Shown here piece by piece: positions 1 through 6,240 of a stretch of DNA of 8,343 bases. The stretch is from Chloroflexota bacterium (GTDB lineage: Bacteria; Chloroflexota; Anaerolineae; Promineifilales; Promineifilaceae), in NCBI GenBank assembly GCA_020353135.1, contig CP070688.1, forward strand, positions 1,094,286 through 1,102,628, given 5' to 3'. Numbering within the stretch: the first letter of the stretch is position 1; each line of letters opens with the position of its first letter. A program made the position numbers and the translations under genes. The notes beneath the pieces were generated by a model. The model was given only the letters and a program-made list of their open reading frames with translations. It made no database searches and was not told the DNA's origin.

Positions 1-1141
1 CTTCTCCAGGGAGGAATAGATAATCCAGGGACAGCACGGACTGCGGGTCGGTATTAACCCGCCAGAGATCGTCAGACAACAGGAGCCCGGGTCCGTCGCT
101 TAGCATTCTTGTGTTAAACAACAGTTGATGGCTGCCCGGGATCCAGGCCAATTGGTTAATCGTCATGCCGTTGATATAGCCGGCCAACTCTCCTTCCTGC
201 GGGATCGGCAGGTCACTCTCCTTGACCAACTGGCGCTCGTCGGTACCGTCGGCGTTAATGGCCCAAATGCCATTACCCCGACGAAATGCGATAATGCTCT
301 TGTCGTCGCTTAACAGGACCTGGTCAACACCCCCGTCATTCGTAAGTTGGCGCTCTCCACCGTCCTCGGTCCACAGCCAGGCGTTGTTATCCCTGGTGAA
401 GACGACGATCAGCTCGTCCGTTGACGCTGGCGTGGGGGTCGGCGTCATGGCCAGGACAGGCGTGTTGGCTGGCGGTCGGAAGCTCTCGACGATGGTCAAT
501 GCTTCAGGCACGTCGATGGCATCACATCGCTCCGGCCCATGACTATAAATATGGATTGCATAACCGGTACCCTGATCGACAAAGGCGGCCAGCAGCGGCC
601 GCAGCTCAGGACAGGCCGGGCCAGCCTCGACACTGTAGCTAACCAGGGCGCCTGACCGGTCGCCGCTGTTCATTTCCACTGATTTGACATCCAATAGATC
701 GATTTCGCCGGCCGACAATGCCGATAACAGTTCCCGGGGCGACTGATCTGTTGCTGGTAGGACCATGACCCCTATCAAGTAGGAAGGGTTATCGGCCAGA
801 TCACGGTCTGAAAAAAAGATGATGTTTTCGTCCGAATCTTCCTCGATGAAGTCGGCGCCCTCGGGAACGAGCAGTTCATAGCCAAATGAGGGGTGGATGT
901 AGGACATCAGTGGTCCCCAGCCGGCCGTTGGCTCCTGGGTTTCGCCCGGCGTCGGCGCCATCTCAGTCCCATTACTCTGAACGGCGCCTGAAGCCGGCGA
1001 GGCAGCAGCCTGGTTTATGTTGGGCGTCGGTTCGAGGGCAACATCCAGCGTGCCGCACGAAGCCAAGGTCATAGCGAGCACTAGAAGTATTGTACCCACG
1101 GCAGGGCGCATGAAATGCTGTTCGCCAAATCTACGTATCAT
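1..1141 (-). CDS. Lipoprotein with PsbP-like region and TolB/PD40-type propeller, C-terminus cut by the window edge
   Basis: The minus-strand frame is open from the ATG at 1141 to base 1, giving 380 codons with no stop, so the gene continues beyond the left edge. A GGAG sits 5 bases upstream of the ATG; an in-frame Met at codon 11 is an alternative start. Residues 12-29 form a lipoprotein signal peptide ending in the lipobox LASC, with Cys29 as the expected lipidated residue. A Thr/Pro/Ala-rich linker follows (about 31-75). Residues 80-222 resemble the PsbP/DUF1795-like fold that begins with a 'hPxxGYELLVPEGA' style strand. A TPTPTP linker (233-238) leads to a run of WD40/PD40-like blades (about 243-380) with repeated 'IWAINADGTDERQL' and 'LWTEDGGERQLT' type strands as in TolB. 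It is probably a surface-anchored protein on the outer face of the membrane. The role is unknown; binding or sensing is only a guess. The domain calls are by eye. Confidence 0.85.
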   Translation of the reverse strand, partial: MIRRFGEQHFMRPAVGTILLVLAMTLASCGTLDVALEPTPNINQAAASPASGAVQSNGTEMAPTPGETQEPTAGWGPLMSYIHPSFGYELLVPEGADFIEEDSDENIIFFSDRDLADNPSYLIGVMVLPATDQSPRELLSALSAGEIDLLDVKSVEMNSGDRSGALVSYSVEAGPACPELRPLLAAFVDQGTGYAIHIYSHGPERCDAIDVPEALTIVESFRPPANTPVLAMTPTPTPASTDELIVVFTRDNNAWLWTEDGGERQLTNDGGVDQVLLSDDKSIIAFRRGNGIWAINADGTDERQLVKESDLPIPQEGELAGYINGMTINQLAWIPGSHQLLFNTRMLSDGPGLLLSDDLWRVNTDPQSVLSLDYLFLPGE

Positions 1142-1184
1142 GTCGTCTCCAAGTCACAGCACAACGCGGCTGGTAATTGTTTGT

Positions 1185-1193
1185 ATTGTAGCA
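1185..1193 (-). promoter_or_regulatory. Candidate extended -10 promoter for the lipoprotein gene
   Basis: Read on the minus strand, this is TGCTACAAT, which matches the extended -10 form TGnTATAAT at all but one base. No good -35 box lies 17 bases upstream, as is common for extended -10 promoters. Transcription would start near 1178 and leave a leader of about 37 bases before the ATG at 1141. Called from sequence pattern only. Confidence 0.35.
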
Positions 1194-1237
1194 CCCAACT
1201 GTCACTACTTTGTGGTAAGGTGATGACGGTCAAGTAA

Positions 1238-2023
1238 CGTCCGTTACCGAATGGTAACATCGATCAAACGGCCGCCACAGCCCTTAGTATCGGGCCACAA
1301 TTCGTCTTTGCCTCGAGCTATTCAATACATGGCCCGCGCAACCCCTATCGGGAACTGTCCCCGTTGACGGCCGAGACCCCCGTCAATCCAGACGACAATT
1401 ACGGCCGGCACAAAGCGGCCGGCGAGCAGATGGTCCAGTCAAGCGGCCTGCCCTGGACAATCCTCCGCCTTCCGACCGTCATGGCCACGGCGAAAGGTTG
1501 GGGCCAATCGATAGAGTTCTTCAGATTTGCCTTCTTGCTGCCCTTGGACCGGCGCGCGCATGTGCTCCACTCCAGTGACGCTGGCCTGGCACTAGCCAAC
1601 GCCGTCGACAATGAGCGCGCGGTCGAGCGTTTATTCGTCCTCGGCGGCCCTGACGAGAATTGCAGGATCACACGTCATGATTTCTTCACCGGCATTGGCC
1701 AGGCGCGGGGCATTCCTTTCCCACCTTCTGCATTTCGTCTGGTCGATCCCAACGTGGACGCCAGCTGGTACTATGAGGACTGGGTCGACACGAGAGAGTC
1801 CCAGGAGATTCCGCAATATCAAAATCACACCTTCGCCGATTATCTACAACATATTCGTCGACAGACGAGATTCGCGCGACCATTACTAAGGCTTTTCCAG
1901 CCGCTTGTTCGAAGGCGAGTCGCCAAAGAGTCTCCCTACTATGAAGAAGGGCCGGTCGTCGCCGGCGAAAGGATGTGGCCGCTCATTTGTGAGATGTTCG
2001 ACGTAGACCCTAACCAGCGCTGA
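1238..2023 (+). pseudogene. NAD-dependent epimerase/dehydratase (extended SDR), N-terminal Rossmann half missing
   Basis: The frame is open from 1238 (just after an in-frame TAA at 1235) to the TGA at 2021-2023. The translation carries hallmark parts of extended SDR sugar epimerases: FVFASSYSIHGPRNPY (catalytic Ser region), then YGRHK with the catalytic Tyr and Lys (YxxxK) about 25 residues later, then LPWTILRLPTV and a C-terminal substrate-binding region. The nucleotide-binding GxxGxxG and about 70-80 preceding residues are absent. Only about 100 bases separate this frame from the divergent lipoprotein start, so they cannot be encoded there. The segment from NIDQT to FVFASS is also about four residues shorter than usual. 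No ATG or GTG start precedes the catalytic motifs; the first usable start is a TTG at 1364, which would drop the catalytic Ser too. A 5'-deleted remnant is the best reading. A shortened functional protein of 219 residues from TTG1364 is possible but unlikely to bind NAD. Confidence 0.75.
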
Positions 2024-2057
2024 CCAGGCCGTCCGGTCCCGTGGGCGTTAGAATCAG

Positions 2058-2087
2058 TTTACACAGGCACCGTCTTGATGATATGAT
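2058..2087 (+). promoter_or_regulatory. Sigma-70-like promoter for the small membrane protein gene
   Basis: TTTACA at 2058-2063 and TATGAT at 2082-2087 are separated by 18 bases; each differs from the consensus at one position. Transcription would start near 2094. The -10 box overlaps an in-frame ATG at 2083, so that ATG and the GTG at 2041 would not be in the message. This supports the downstream TTG at 2146 as the real start. Confidence 0.45.
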
Positions 2088-2132
2088 AATTACGAATGGG
2101 GGGCGGGGAGTTGTGTGGGATTGCAGGAGGCA

Positions 2133-2137
2133 GGGAG
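2133..2137 (+). promoter_or_regulatory. Ribosome binding site that decides a TTG start
   Basis: GGGAG lies 8 bases before the TTG at 2146. A stronger GGAGG at 2126-2130 is 15 bases away, which is too far for the same codon. No comparable site precedes the in-frame ATG at 2083. Confidence 0.4.
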
Positions 2138-2145
2138 CTTGTATT

Positions 2146-2394
2146 TTGAGCAAGGGAGTAAACGGGAACAGAATAGAAAACGGCAACCAAGATTGGAACG
2201 AGTTCCCGGACTTTGTCTGGGTCCTGCCATTCGTCATGGTGGGGGCGATGTTTGGCTCGCTGGCCGGGGCCGGGCTTGGTGTTGAGATGGGATATCAAAC
2301 GCCTTTTGCCCCGGCTGTCATCGGCGCGATCCTTGGCATGCTTGTCGTCACTCTAGCGGGTTGGTGGCTCTCGCATGGCGCGAGACTTCGTTGA
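2146..2394 (+). CDS. Small two-helix membrane protein, unknown function
   Basis: The 82-residue protein has a hydrophilic N-terminus (about 1-21, rich in Asn, Gly and Glu) and two hydrophobic Gly-rich segments, about residues 23-45 and 54-75, each long enough to cross the membrane. A short loop with Glu47 and Tyr50 lies between them, and a short tail with two Arg ends the protein. The two-helix hairpin with GxxxG-like spacing suggests a small inner-membrane protein. I do not recognise a family. The TTG start is chosen because a candidate promoter covers the upstream ATG (2083) and a GGGAG precedes the TTG; the frame itself extends back to a GTG at 2041, which would add 35 unlikely residues. 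It is flanked by the epimerase remnant and an amidase, neither of which suggests a role. Confidence 0.55.
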   Translation: MSKGVNGNRIENGNQDWNEFPDFVWVLPFVMVGAMFGSLAGAGLGVEMGYQTPFAPAVIGAILGMLVVTLAGWWLSHGARLR

Positions 2395-2504
2395 AGCTGG
2401 TTTATTGCCCAGTCTCCGTGTCCCTGGGACTTCTAGCGAAGAGTGATCATTAGTGTCGTTAAGTTGACCCGGCGCAGAGCTGGCTAGAAACAGGGCGCCT
2501 GATC

Positions 2505-3869
2505 ATGGAGGGGTTGCTCTTCAGGCCTGCCAACCAATTGGCCGCCCTGATCCAGGAGCGGCGGATTTCGGCCGTCCACTTACTCGAGGCGTATCTGGCC
2601 CAGATCGAGCGGCACAACGCAAGGCTAAACGCGATCGTCACTCTCGACGAGGAAGGAGCCTGCCGGCGAGCCTGGGAAGCAGACGACGCTCTCGCCCACG
2701 GCCGGTGCTGGGGCCCGCTTCACGGCGTGCCCTTTACCCTAAAAGACCACCAGGATACGGCCGGCCTCCGCTCCACCATGGGCGGTTATCCACCGTTTCT
2801 CGACCGGGTGCCCGAGGAAGACGGCGCCGTCGCCGCCAGGCTCAAAGGCGCGGGCGCCATCCTGTTAGGCAAGACCAACGCTGTCTTTTACCCGTTCGGG
2901 GCCTTCGGTCAGAGCAACAATCCCTGGGATCTTTCCCGCTGTCCCGGCGTCTCCAGCAGCGGCGCCGCTGCTGCCCTGGCTGCCGGATTGACTCCGCTCG
3001 ACGTCGGCACCGATACCAACGGTTCTGTCCTGCTCCCGGCCCATAATTGCGGCATATTCGGCCTGCGGCCGACCCAGTACCGAGTGCCATTGACCGGCCT
3101 CACGACCCTTGGGCCGGCCCAACCGTTTCGTAGCTTCACTGTCTTCGGTCCAATGGCCCGCTCGGTGACCGACGTCAAGCTGGCGTTGAATATCATTGCC
3201 AGGCCCGACGGCCGTGATTGTCATGTGCCGCCTGTCCCCTGGCATGAACTTTCGCCGCCTGCTCTGTCTGAGCTGCGCATCGCCTGGACGCCTACCTTTC
3301 CCGGCGCACAGATTTGCGGCGAGATTCACGCGGCGATCGAGACCTTGGCCGCCGAGCTAGAGGGACTAGGCGCCAGAACCGAACGCTGCTGGCCGCCGGT
3401 AGATTTCGCCAGACAAGCGGAGATCAATCGCCACCTCATGAACCAGGTGATGTTCAACATCCTTTGCCAGCCAGTTTATCAAGGAGCAGATAGCAGCGAC
3501 CGGCCCTCTCTGGCTGACTACCTTCAGCTACTGAATGAACGCGACCGGCTTATTGTCACCTGGGAACGTTTCTTTGATGATTGGGACGTATTGCTCTGTC
3601 CGGTCTGCGGCGTCACCGCGCAGCCTCGCGGCGACGAAAGGACGGCCGTCGGTGACGATGCCGTTGGCCAGGAAGCCGTCACTCTGCCCCTTAGGCTGGC
3701 GGCCGTTACCGGTAATCCGTCCCTGGTCATTCCTCTTGGCCACGATGCGACCGGGCTGCCGATTGGTGCCCAATTGATCGGCGCCCGCTGGCAAGACGAA
3801 AGACTACTAGCCATCGGCGCACGAATCTCGGAAATCACCGGCGGATATTGTCAACCACCCGGCTTCTGA
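2505..3869 (+). CDS. Amidase-signature family hydrolase
   Basis: The 454-residue protein has the usual length and order of the amidase-signature family (amidases, GatA, FAAH), which hydrolyse C-N amide bonds with a Ser-cisSer-Lys triad. Lys80 lies in GVPFTLKD, cis-Ser150 in PGVSSSGAAAA, and nucleophile Ser174 in GTDTNGSV. The 24-residue spacing between the two serines is the same as in FAAH. Two conserved loops are altered: the usual GGSSGGS reads GVSSSGA, and the usual TDxGGSIRxPA reads TDTNGSVLLPA. Asn172 therefore replaces an oxyanion-loop Gly, and the conserved Arg after Ser is gone. The C-terminal part with 'GNPSLVIPLG' and 'LPIGAQLIG' is typical. No signal peptide or membrane segment is visible, so it should be cytoplasmic. 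No gatB or gatC lies nearby, so it is not the tRNA amidotransferase subunit by context. The substrate cannot be predicted. The Shine-Dalgarno before ATG2505 is weak. Confidence 0.88.
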   Translation: MEGLLFRPANQLAALIQERRISAVHLLEAYLAQIERHNARLNAIVTLDEEGACRRAWEADDALAHGRCWGPLHGVPFTLKDHQDTAGLRSTMGGYPPFLDRVPEEDGAVAARLKGAGAILLGKTNAVFYPFGAFGQSNNPWDLSRCPGVSSSGAAAALAAGLTPLDVGTDTNGSVLLPAHNCGIFGLRPTQYRVPLTGLTTLGPAQPFRSFTVFGPMARSVTDVKLALNIIARPDGRDCHVPPVPWHELSPPALSELRIAWTPTFPGAQICGEIHAAIETLAAELEGLGARTERCWPPVDFARQAEINRHLMNQVMFNILCQPVYQGADSSDRPSLADYLQLLNERDRLIVTWERFFDDWDVLLCPVCGVTAQPRGDERTAVGDDAVGQEAVTLPLRLAAVTGNPSLVIPLGHDATGLPIGAQLIGARWQDERLLAIGARISEITGGYCQPPGF

Positions 3870-3971
3870 TTTGGCGCTCATTTCCAGGCGCAACGAAACG
3901 ATCATCCTTTTCCTGCGTAATGAATTACAGAGTTGGTTAAAGATTCGCTAAGTAGATAAAGGACTGTAGAA

Positions 3972-4214
3972 ATGGGTAAATTAGAAGATGATCTGGCAGG
4001 CGCTTTCGTTTGCTCGAAATGTATGCACAGCGGCGGACACGTCGAACACCTGGCGATGTCGGGAACGGGGCTTTCTCGTATGTTCGAGATACAGGCCTAT
4101 CGTTATGCCTTTGTCTCATGCAAGAACTGTGGCTATACTGAAATCTTCAACTTGAAGGTCCTCAAGGGCAAAGATGATGTAGGAACGATCTTAGAGGTCC
4201 TATTTGCAGACTAG
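3972..4214 (+). CDS. Zinc-ribbon protein of the DUF2082 / YpzJ type
   Basis: The 80-residue protein has two zinc knuckles, CSKC (residues 14-17) and CKNC (residues 50-53). Between them is the family signature 'SGTGLSRMFEIQ', and after the second knuckle comes GYTEIF. This matches the small predicted nucleic-acid-binding Zn-ribbon family DUF2082 (COG3478, YpzJ), whose function is not established. Four cysteines in this spacing should bind one zinc ion. AAAGGA sits 8 bases upstream of the ATG, a good ribosome binding site. About 100 bases separate it from the amidase upstream and about 320 from the radical SAM gene downstream, so it is probably its own transcript or loosely linked. The family assignment is from motif memory. 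Confidence 0.85.
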   Translation: MGKLEDDLAGAFVCSKCMHSGGHVEHLAMSGTGLSRMFEIQAYRYAFVSCKNCGYTEIFNLKVLKGKDDVGTILEVLFAD

Positions 4215-4360
4215 TAACGATGGGTCAACGAGCAAAATACCTGCTGCTTTGCTAATCTTCTGCATCGCCTGATTATCGCATAGAACGCTTGCCGGAATCC
4301 GACGACTACTACGGGTTGAGTCTCCGGTAATGCGCTTTCGAATACTGGATCCTTCCGGGC

Positions 4361-4388
4361 TTGACGAATGCGCCAGGCTTGGTAGAGT
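4361..4388 (+). promoter_or_regulatory. Candidate promoter for the radical SAM gene
   Basis: TTGACG (4361-4366) and TAGAGT (4383-4388) are separated by 16 bases. The first box is close to consensus and the second is weaker. Transcription would start near 4395 and give a leader of about 138 bases that contains the hairpin at 4479-4495. Pattern match only. Confidence 0.3.
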
Positions 4389-4478
4389 TAATGGAAGGCA
4401 AGGGCGAGCGGACCAGATAAGGGAGGGCTGCTCAGAATCAAACACCTTACACGATAACCGGTGGCGGACACTGCAGCA

Positions 4479-4495
4479 CCCGGCCAAGCGCCGGG
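4479..4495 (+). other. GC-rich hairpin in the radical SAM leader
   Basis: CCCGGC and GCCGGG form a perfect six-base stem around the loop CAAGC. An outer TGC/GCA pair (4472-4474 with 4497-4499) may extend it past an internal loop. It ends 37 bases before the ATG at 4533. No T-run follows, so it is not a classical terminator. It could affect translation or be incidental in GC-rich DNA. Confidence 0.35.
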
Positions 4496-4532
4496 GGCAT
4501 CACACTGTTTGGATGCAGAAAGAAGGTGAAGG

Positions 4533-6041
4533 ATGAAAGAGCAATACGACGTAGACAGGATTCTTCGTAAGCTGCTATCAAAATCATTGGAACATACCGG
4601 CCCAACCCTGGCCGGTTTTTCGCCCCTTCGAAGAACGGTCACCGCTGCCGCCAGAAGAAAAATGGTTCATGCAGCAAAGAAACCGAAGACGAACTCCAAA
4701 TACCCACCGGGGGTTCAGGTTGACCGGTCGCTAATGGGGGTGGCCATCATCAATTCTATCGATCGTGTTCTCTCGAACCAGAAACTTGCGCCGGCCTTCG
4801 TGCAGAAGATGATTCGCTATGTAGCGCAGGACTTGCTCGTGCCCCCAGGCGACCAAAGAGTCAAGGACCACTTCTATGCCGAGAATGGGGACTATCCTCC
4901 TGGTTTGTTGGTCATCAGTCCGACCAAAACCTGTAATTTGCGTTGCGCTGGCTGTTACGCAGATTCGGGTACCGAAAGGGACAAATTGGACTGGCCGGTC
5001 TTCGATCGCATTTTGACCGAATTGCATTCTCTTTGGGGTAAACGAGCAGCGGTTATCAGCGGGGGTGAGCCTTTCGCTTATCGATCGAATGGCATGAATC
5101 TGTTGGATATGGTTGAAAGACACCCAGAGATCATATTCATGTCCTACACCAATGGGACCTTGATCAACGAAACGGTGGCAAAAAGATTGGCCGGTCTGGG
5201 CAACCTGACTCCGGCCATATCAGTTGAAGGCTGGCAAGAGCGCACGGATGCCCGGCGTGGGGAAGGCGTCTTCGCCAAAGTCTTGGAAACCATGGCCAGG
5301 CTAAGAGATCATGGTGTACCTTTTGGTATATCATTGACGGCCACACGCGATAATGCCGAAGAGATCTTGTCGGAGGAGTTCATCGATTTCTTCTTCCAAG
5401 AACAGGGTGCGGCTTACGGGTGGATCTTCCATTATATGCCCATCGGTCGGTCGTACGCGATAGATCTGATGCCAACACCCCAACAGCGCCTATGGATGTG
5501 GCGCCGCTCATGGGAGATCATCCGCGAAAAGCAAGTATTTCTGACTGATTTCTGGAACCACGGCACTCTGAGCGATGGCTGCATTTCGGCCGGGCGGTCT
5601 AGCGGTGGCGGTTACCTCTATATCGATTGGAATGGCCATGTGTGCCCGTGTGTTTTTGTTCCCTATTCACCGGTGAATATCAACGATATATATGCTCAGG
5701 GCAACACGCTGACCGATGCCTGGCGGGAGGGTTTCTTCGCTCATATCCGGCAATGGCAAAAGGAATACACCGCCGGCAATGGCAAGCACGGCAACTGGTT
5801 GACTCCTTGTCCTATACGAGATCATAATGCCCAATTTCGAAGTTGGCTCAGGCTCTACGAGCCAGACCCAGTGGACAAGAATGCGGAGCTGGCTCTGATG
5901 GATGCCGAATATGCCTGTGGGATGGACGCCTACGACGAGGCTTATCAGGATCTTACGGGAGAGATTTGGGACAACTATTACCTCGCTCCCGATGGAGCAA
6001 ATGATGCCCAGGTGATTGATCTGCCGGTAATCGAAAAGTAG
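4533..6041 (+). CDS. Radical SAM protein with SPASM/twitch-like C-terminal region
   Basis: This is a 502-residue protein. Cys134, Cys138 and Cys141 form the CxxxCxxC motif (CNLRCAGC) that binds the [4Fe-4S] cluster for reductive cleavage of S-adenosylmethionine. SGGEP at 176-180 is the SAM-binding motif, and 'SYTNGTLI' and 'AISVEGW' are later barrel strands. About 125 residues precede the barrel, a basic N-terminal extension of unknown role. Residues 350-426 hold Cys350, Cys371, Cys373 and Cys426 around 'YIDWNGHVCPCVFVPY' and 'INDIYAQGNTLTDAW', which resembles a SPASM/twitch auxiliary-cluster domain. An acidic tail follows (about 440-490) with CPIRDHN at 426-432. Such domains occur in peptide and protein maturases and other radical SAM enzymes, but the substrate is not evident. 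The start is the ATG at 4533, with GAAGGTG just upstream. There is no precursor peptide or partner enzyme that would name the pathway. It is probably cytoplasmic. Confidence 0.88.
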   Translation: MKEQYDVDRILRKLLSKSLEHTGPTLAGFSPLRRTVTAAARRKMVHAAKKPKTNSKYPPGVQVDRSLMGVAIINSIDRVLSNQKLAPAFVQKMIRYVAQDLLVPPGDQRVKDHFYAENGDYPPGLLVISPTKTCNLRCAGCYADSGTERDKLDWPVFDRILTELHSLWGKRAAVISGGEPFAYRSNGMNLLDMVERHPEIIFMSYTNGTLINETVAKRLAGLGNLTPAISVEGWQERTDARRGEGVFAKVLETMARLRDHGVPFGISLTATRDNAEEILSEEFIDFFFQEQGAAYGWIFHYMPIGRSYAIDLMPTPQQRLWMWRRSWEIIREKQVFLTDFWNHGTLSDGCISAGRSSGGGYLYIDWNGHVCPCVFVPYSPVNINDIYAQGNTLTDAWREGFFAHIRQWQKEYTAGNGKHGNWLTPCPIRDHNAQFRSWLRLYEPDPVDKNAELALMDAEYACGMDAYDEAYQDLTGEIWDNYYLAPDGANDAQVIDLPVIEK

Positions 6042-6185
6042 TGAAGATGCCCCATGCAGGATAAGGTCTTCGCCTTTCAGCTCAAAACGAACCAATATGA
6101 TTAGCGACGGTTCGTGAGAAGACTCTTTCGCAGAGGCGCAAGAAAGGCATTTAAGGCGTTGTCATTTGCGTGGCTATCGGCTTGT

Positions 6186-6222
6186 CGAGCTGGTCTGGAG
6201 GTCAGCGCGAGCTTTGGTCTGG
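6186..6222. repeat. Short imperfect direct repeat in the convergent intergenic region
   Basis: CGAGCTGGTCTGG (6186-6198) recurs as CGAGCTTTGGTCTGG (6208-6222), identical apart from two inserted bases. It lies just downstream of the stop of the receiver-cyclase gene, in the 199-base gap (6042-6240) between convergent genes. No strong intrinsic terminator was found in that gap for either gene. The repeat is probably a small local duplication. Confidence 0.4.
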
Positions 6223-6240
6223 CCTGAGAACCGCATGGTT

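Larger units (their letters stand above)
4215..4532 (+). other. 318-base gap before the radical SAM gene, no convincing gene
   Basis: Neither strand gives a product I recognise. A 68-codon plus-strand frame (4330-4536) ends in a TGA that overlaps the radical SAM start as ATGA. It has no clear ribosome binding site and an Arg-rich, unremarkable composition. A 95-codon minus-strand frame (4200-4487) overlaps the end of the zinc-ribbon gene and also looks like chance. The stretch holds a candidate promoter at 4361-4388 and a hairpin at 4479-4495, so it is most likely a 5' leader or regulatory region. Confidence 0.5.

Noticed and set aside
2420..2433. Inverted repeat GTCCC/GGGAC upstream of the amidase
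   Set aside because: The centre is a single base, so it cannot form a hairpin, and it is too short to claim as an operator.
2463..2489. TTGACC with TAGAAA as a promoter for the amidase gene
   Set aside because: The spacing is only 15 bases, and the start site would lie almost at the ATG.
3524..3838. Minus-strand frames of about 90-150 codons inside the amidase gene
   Set aside because: They are antisense to a well-supported enzyme and have Arg- and Ser-rich translations typical of shadow frames.
3874..3895. GCGC inverted repeat after the amidase gene as a terminator
   Set aside because: The stem is short with a bulge, and no T-run follows.
4200..4487. 95-codon minus-strand frame in the gap before the radical SAM gene
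   Set aside because: It overlaps the end of the zinc-ribbon gene, has no recognised motif, and its composition looks like a chance open frame.
5667..6095. 142-codon minus-strand frame
   Set aside because: It lies opposite the radical SAM coding sequence, which has clear catalytic motifs, so it is a shadow frame.
6110..6150. CTTTC/GAAAG hairpin between the convergent genes as a bidirectional terminator
   Set aside because: The arms are five bases with unequal internal loops, and no T-run is present on either side.
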